The notes under the pieces were generated by a model. That model was not told the DNA's origin and did no database searches. It was given only the letters and a program-made list of their open reading frames with translations. The position numbers and the translations under genes are program-made. This document shows positions 61,327-64,000 of a DNA stretch of 64,000 nt, piece after piece. How positions within the stretch are numbered: the first letter of the stretch is position 1; each line of letters starts with the position of its first letter. This DNA is from Streptomyces sp. NBC_01775 (GTDB lineage: Bacteria; Actinomycetota; Actinomycetes; Streptomycetales; Streptomycetaceae). The stretch lies in the NCBI RefSeq assembly GCF_035917675.1, contig NZ_CP109104.1, forward strand, positions 6,882,001 through 6,946,000, given 5' to 3'.

Positions 61327-62391
61327 GTGGCATCGCACCGGTCCCCTCGACGTACCCCGCAGCCCGGACGCGGCTGGCCCACCCGGGTCACCGTGGTCTC
61401 GGCAGCGGCGGCGGGCGCGGCATCCGCGCTCGCCCCAGCGGCACCGGCGGGCGCCGAGCCCGCCGACCACAAGCCGTCGTCCGCCACCGTCAACGCCCGC
61501 ATCGACCGGCTCTACGAGCAGGCGGAGGGCGCGACGGAGAAGTACAACGCGGTCGCCGAGCGCACGGGCAAGCTGCGCCGCCAGGTCGAGCACACCCAAG
61601 ACGCCGTCGCACGCGGCCAGTCCAAGGTCAACCGCATGCGCGACGCCCTCTCCGCCCTCGCCGGGGCGCAGTACCGCGGCGGCGGCATCGATCCGACCGT
61701 GGCGCTGATGCTCACCGAGGACCCGGACGGCTTTCTCGACAAGGCCGCGACCCTCGACCGCATCGGCAGCCGCCAGCTGGTCAAGCTCCGCCAGCTCCGC
61801 ACGGCTCAGCGCGTCCTCGCCCAGCAGCGCAGCGAGGCGTCCGGGAAGCTGGAGCAGCTCGACAGCCTCCAAAGCGCGCTCAAGGCCCAGAAGCGGAACG
61901 TCCAGAAGAAGCTGGGCGCCGCCCAGCGGCTGCTGAACCGGCTCACCCCCGACGAGCGCGCCAAGCGCGAGCGCGCCTCGCGCGGCGGCGACCGCAAGAA
62001 GGCCCCCGGGGGCGCCGCCCCCGGCTCCGGCATGAAGGCTTCCTCGGGGCGGGCGGCCGAAGCGGTCGCCGCGGCCAGGTCTGCCGTGGGCAAGCCGTAC
62101 GCCTGGGGCGCGACGGGGCCCGGCGCCTTCGACTGCTCGGGCCTCACACAGTGGGCGTACGGCCAGGCGGGCACGTCCATCCCGCGCACCTCCCAGGCCC
62201 AGCGCTCCGCCGGCCGGCAGGTCCCGCTCAGCCAGGCCCGCCCTGGAGACCTGGTGGTCTACCGCGACGACGCCAGCCACGTCGGGATGTACGTGGGCGG
62301 CGGCCAGGTCGTGCACGCCCCCCACCCGGGCGCGGCGGTGCGCTACGACCCGGTCGGCATGATGCCCGTCTCCTCCGTCACCAGACCCTGA
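61327..62391 (+). CDS. Secreted NlpC/P60 peptidoglycan hydrolase, paralogue
   Basis: Same layout as the gene before it: signal peptide (about 1-45), coiled coil (50-215), an Arg/Gly/Ala linker, and NlpC/P60 domain with Cys270 in 'FDCSGLTQWAY', His318 in 'ASHVGMYVGGGQ' and His330 in 'VVHAPHPGA'. The coiled-coil sequence is diverged but aligns throughout ('RIDRLYEQAEGATEKYNAVA' against 'KVDKLYEDAEAATEKYNGAK'), so the two arose by duplication. GTG 61327 follows GGAAGGACC. Confidence 0.94.
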   Translation: MASHRSPRRTPQPGRGWPTRVTVVSAAAAGAASALAPAAPAGAEPADHKPSSATVNARIDRLYEQAEGATEKYNAVAERTGKLRRQVEHTQDAVARGQSKVNRMRDALSALAGAQYRGGGIDPTVALMLTEDPDGFLDKAATLDRIGSRQLVKLRQLRTAQRVLAQQRSEASGKLEQLDSLQSALKAQKRNVQKKLGAAQRLLNRLTPDERAKRERASRGGDRKKAPGGAAPGSGMKASSGRAAEAVAAARSAVGKPYAWGATGPGAFDCSGLTQWAYGQAGTSIPRTSQAQRSAGRQVPLSQARPGDLVVYRDDASHVGMYVGGGQVVHAPHPGAAVRYDPVGMMPVSSVTRP

Positions 62392-62515
62392 CCCGGCCGC
62401 CGCCCCCCCATCGCCGCCCCGCCCGCCGCTGTCCCGGCCCTGTCCCCGTCCCTCCCACGCTCGTCCCCGTCCGTGCGCTCGTCCCCCTCCGCATCCGCGC
62501 ACGTACGATCGACGC

Positions 62516-63838
62516 GTGGGCACGCAGGGACGAGAGGGCCGGGACGGCGGGGACGGCCGGAGCGAGCATCGTCCGCGCCCGCACACAGGGCGCCGGGGGC
62601 GAGTGCTGAGCGGAATGCTCGCACTCGCCCTTCTCTTGGGGCTCACCGGCTTCGCCGCGTGCGGCGCCACGGGCCGGAACGGCCCCGGGCACGCCGTCTT
62701 CCAGGCGGTGCTGGCACACCAGGCCGCCGCCGTCCGCAAGGGCGACGAGCGCGGCTACCTCGCCACCCTCGACCCCCGCGCGCACACCTACCGCACCGAG
62801 CGGCAGCGGGTCTTCCACAACCTGCGCCGACTGCCGCTGGCCACTTGGTCCTACGAGGTCGCCAAGGTGACCCCCGCCGGTAGGGGCCGGGCCACCGTCG
62901 AGGCCCTGCTGCGTTACCGCCTGCGGGGGTACGACCGGGTCACCACCGCCTCCACCGAGCGCCTGCGCTTCATCCGGCGCGACGGCACCTGGCGCGTCTC
63001 GGCCGAGGCATCCGGCAGTGCCGTTCATGTGTGGGAGCAGGGCACGCTGTCCGTGGTGAAGGGCGCGCACAGCCTGGTGCTGGGCGTCGGGCACCGGCGC
63101 ACCACGCTGCGCTCGCTCGCCCGGGCCGCCGACCGCGCCGTGCCCGCCGTCGGCCGCGCCTGGCCGGACGGGTGGTCGCGCCGCCTGGTCCTGGAGGCGC
63201 CCGCGTCCCTGAAGTCGATGGCCCGGCTGCTGGACACGCCCGCCGCCTCGTACGAGGGCATCGCCGCGGTCACCACCGGCGAGGCGGGCGGGGCCCCGGG
63301 TGCGAAGGACGCGCCCCCCGACCGCGTTCTCGTCAACCCGGACGCCTACGACGTGCTCAGCGAGGAGGGCCGTCAAGTCGTCCTGACCCACGAGGCCACG
63401 CACGTCGCCACCCGCGAGCGGACCACGGCCGCCACCCCGCTGTGGCTGTCCGAGGGGCTGGCCGACTGGGCCGGATACCGCGAGTCGGACCAGACGCCCC
63501 TTCAGGCGGCACCCGAACTCGCCCGCGCGGTCGCGGACACGAGTGGGGGCCACGGCGCGGACTCCGTGCTGCGCGCGCTCCCCGGCGACGACGACTTCCG
63601 CTTCGGCAACGACCCCGCGCGGCTCGCCCGCGCCTACGAAGGGGGCTGGCTGGCCTGCCGGATGATCGCCGAGCAGTGGGGAGCGGACCGGCTGACGGCG
63701 CTCTACAAGCGGGCCGGCCGGGAGAACGGGGGGAAGCGGCCCGGCACGGACGCCGCCCTGCGCGCTGTATTGGACGTCGGCCGGAAGGAGTTCACCGCCC
63801 GCTGGCGCGCTTACGTCATCCGGGAACTCGGCCGCTGA
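62516..63838 (+). CDS. Putative lipoprotein zinc metallopeptidase (gluzincin)
   Basis: The N-terminus has an Arg/Gly-rich leader, hydrophobic core 'MLALALLLGLTGFAACG' and lipobox Cys49. A region resembling an NTF2-like fold (about 60-170) follows. The peptidase part has 'VVLTHEATHVATRERT' with His292-Glu293 and His296 as HExxH, and a downstream Glu in 'PLWLSEGLADWAGYRES', as in the peptidase MA/gluzincin group. The target is unknown. GTG 62516 starts it. Its stop lies just before a tandem repeat. Confidence 0.87.
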   Translation: MGTQGREGRDGGDGRSEHRPRPHTGRRGRVLSGMLALALLLGLTGFAACGATGRNGPGHAVFQAVLAHQAAAVRKGDERGYLATLDPRAHTYRTERQRVFHNLRRLPLATWSYEVAKVTPAGRGRATVEALLRYRLRGYDRVTTASTERLRFIRRDGTWRVSAEASGSAVHVWEQGTLSVVKGAHSLVLGVGHRRTTLRSLARAADRAVPAVGRAWPDGWSRRLVLEAPASLKSMARLLDTPAASYEGIAAVTTGEAGGAPGAKDAPPDRVLVNPDAYDVLSEEGRQVVLTHEATHVATRERTTAATPLWLSEGLADWAGYRESDQTPLQAAPELARAVADTSGGHGADSVLRALPGDDDFRFGNDPARLARAYEGGWLACRMIAEQWGADRLTALYKRAGRENGGKRPGTDAALRAVLDVGRKEFTARWRAYVIRELGR

Positions 63839-63870
63839 CGGCTACCAGGGCTGACGGCTACCAGGGCTGA
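63839..63870. repeat. 16-nt perfect tandem duplication next to the metallopeptidase stop
   Basis: GGCTACCAGGGCTGAC occurs twice (63839-63854 and 63855-63870), and a fragment (TTTACCAGG) follows. The stop codon context GGCCGCTGAC immediately before resembles the repeat's GCTGAC end. Confidence 0.8.
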
Positions 63871-63873
63871 CCT

Positions 63874-63999
63874 TTACCAGGTGAGCAGCCGGTCCCCGGA
63901 CGGGGAGTGCGCGCGGGAGGCACCTCCGTCGCCGTCAGCCTCCGGGCCCGACCCGTCCGAGCCCGAGCCCGAACCCCCCGAGCCCGAGCCCGAATCCGA
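63874..63999 (-). CDS. C-terminal end of a leftward gene, cut by the window edge
   Basis: The last 41 codons on the minus strand are a Ser/Gly/Asp/Pro-rich tail ending 'SPSGDRLLTW' and TAA. The low-complexity part is encoded by short GAGCCC-type repeats. The conserved domain lies beyond 64000, so no function can be given. It converges with the metallopeptidase gene. Confidence 0.5.
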   Translation of the reverse strand, partial: SDSGSGSGGSGSGSDGSGPEADGDGGASRAHSPSGDRLLTW

Positions 64000-64000
64000 G

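Noticed and set aside
1..64000. CRISPR array, tRNA, rRNA, prophage or integrase attachment site
   Set aside because: None is apparent: no regularly spaced repeats with unique spacers, no cloverleaf-like sequence and no recombinase gene.

Overview
The window reads as chromosomal core DNA of a streptomycete. Coding density and GC are very high, third codon positions are mostly G or C, GTG starts are common, and ATGA/GTGA overlaps join genes inside operons. From memory, the order cobalamin genes, pspA, nadA, HesB, PfkB kinase, cta/qcr, trpD, AsnC, rhomboid and NlpC/P60 resembles the conserved Streptomyces coelicolor SCO21xx neighbourhood. I could not check that here. No rRNA, tRNA or CRISPR array was seen.

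1-14.9 kb: two cobalamin genes (cobT and an MBL-cobU fusion) are followed by small hypothetical genes, a methyltransferase and a DUF3043 membrane protein. Next comes an envelope-stress block: pspA-pspAA, a NarL-type two-component system and a large RND exporter. A double-GNAT protein, nadA and an A-type Fe-S carrier (HesB/ErpA) follow. 15-20 kb: a membrane-anchored hypothetical protein, a probable 67-residue protein, a PfkB sugar kinase, a 300-bp MITE-like element and a cysteine desulfurase fused to TusA.

20-31 kb: the respiratory cluster ctaCDF, an L,D-transpeptidase lipoprotein, an atypical receiver protein and ctaE-qcrCAB, which together encode the actinobacterial bcc-aa3 supercomplex. trpD follows. 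31-33.7 kb: VOC, EamA, zinc-ribbon and LysR genes. 33.8-44.1 kb: one compact nitrate assimilation operon. It encodes a NarK transporter, a molybdopterin nitrate reductase, its flavoprotein partner, NirB, NirD, a HemD/winged-helix regulator (NnaR type) and a sirohydrochlorin chelatase. It therefore carries uptake, both reductases, siroheme synthesis and a regulator.

44-51 kb is more accessory. It holds a DUF397/HTH pair whose HTH gene is interrupted by an amber codon, a SAM-IV riboswitch before a class V aminotransferase, an NAD(P)-binding protein, an MFS/LysR divergent pair, and a scar where an FAD monooxygenase and a TetR gene were both truncated by what looks like one deletion. 51-57 kb: glycerate kinase, an SLC13-type transporter and an OmpR-type two-component system with a small secreted acidic protein. 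57-64 kb: AsnC/RAM protein, rhomboid protease, zinc-ribbon protein, NYN-domain protein, two NlpC/P60 hydrolases, a lipoprotein metallopeptidase, and the end of a leftward gene cut by the window edge.

Points that stand out: tandem duplications straddling the stop codon at four separate genes; the MITE ending exactly on the cysteine desulfurase stop codon; a 27-nt repeat inside the nitrate-assimilation flavoprotein; a missing catalytic Glu in CobT; and the monooxygenase/TetR deletion scar.
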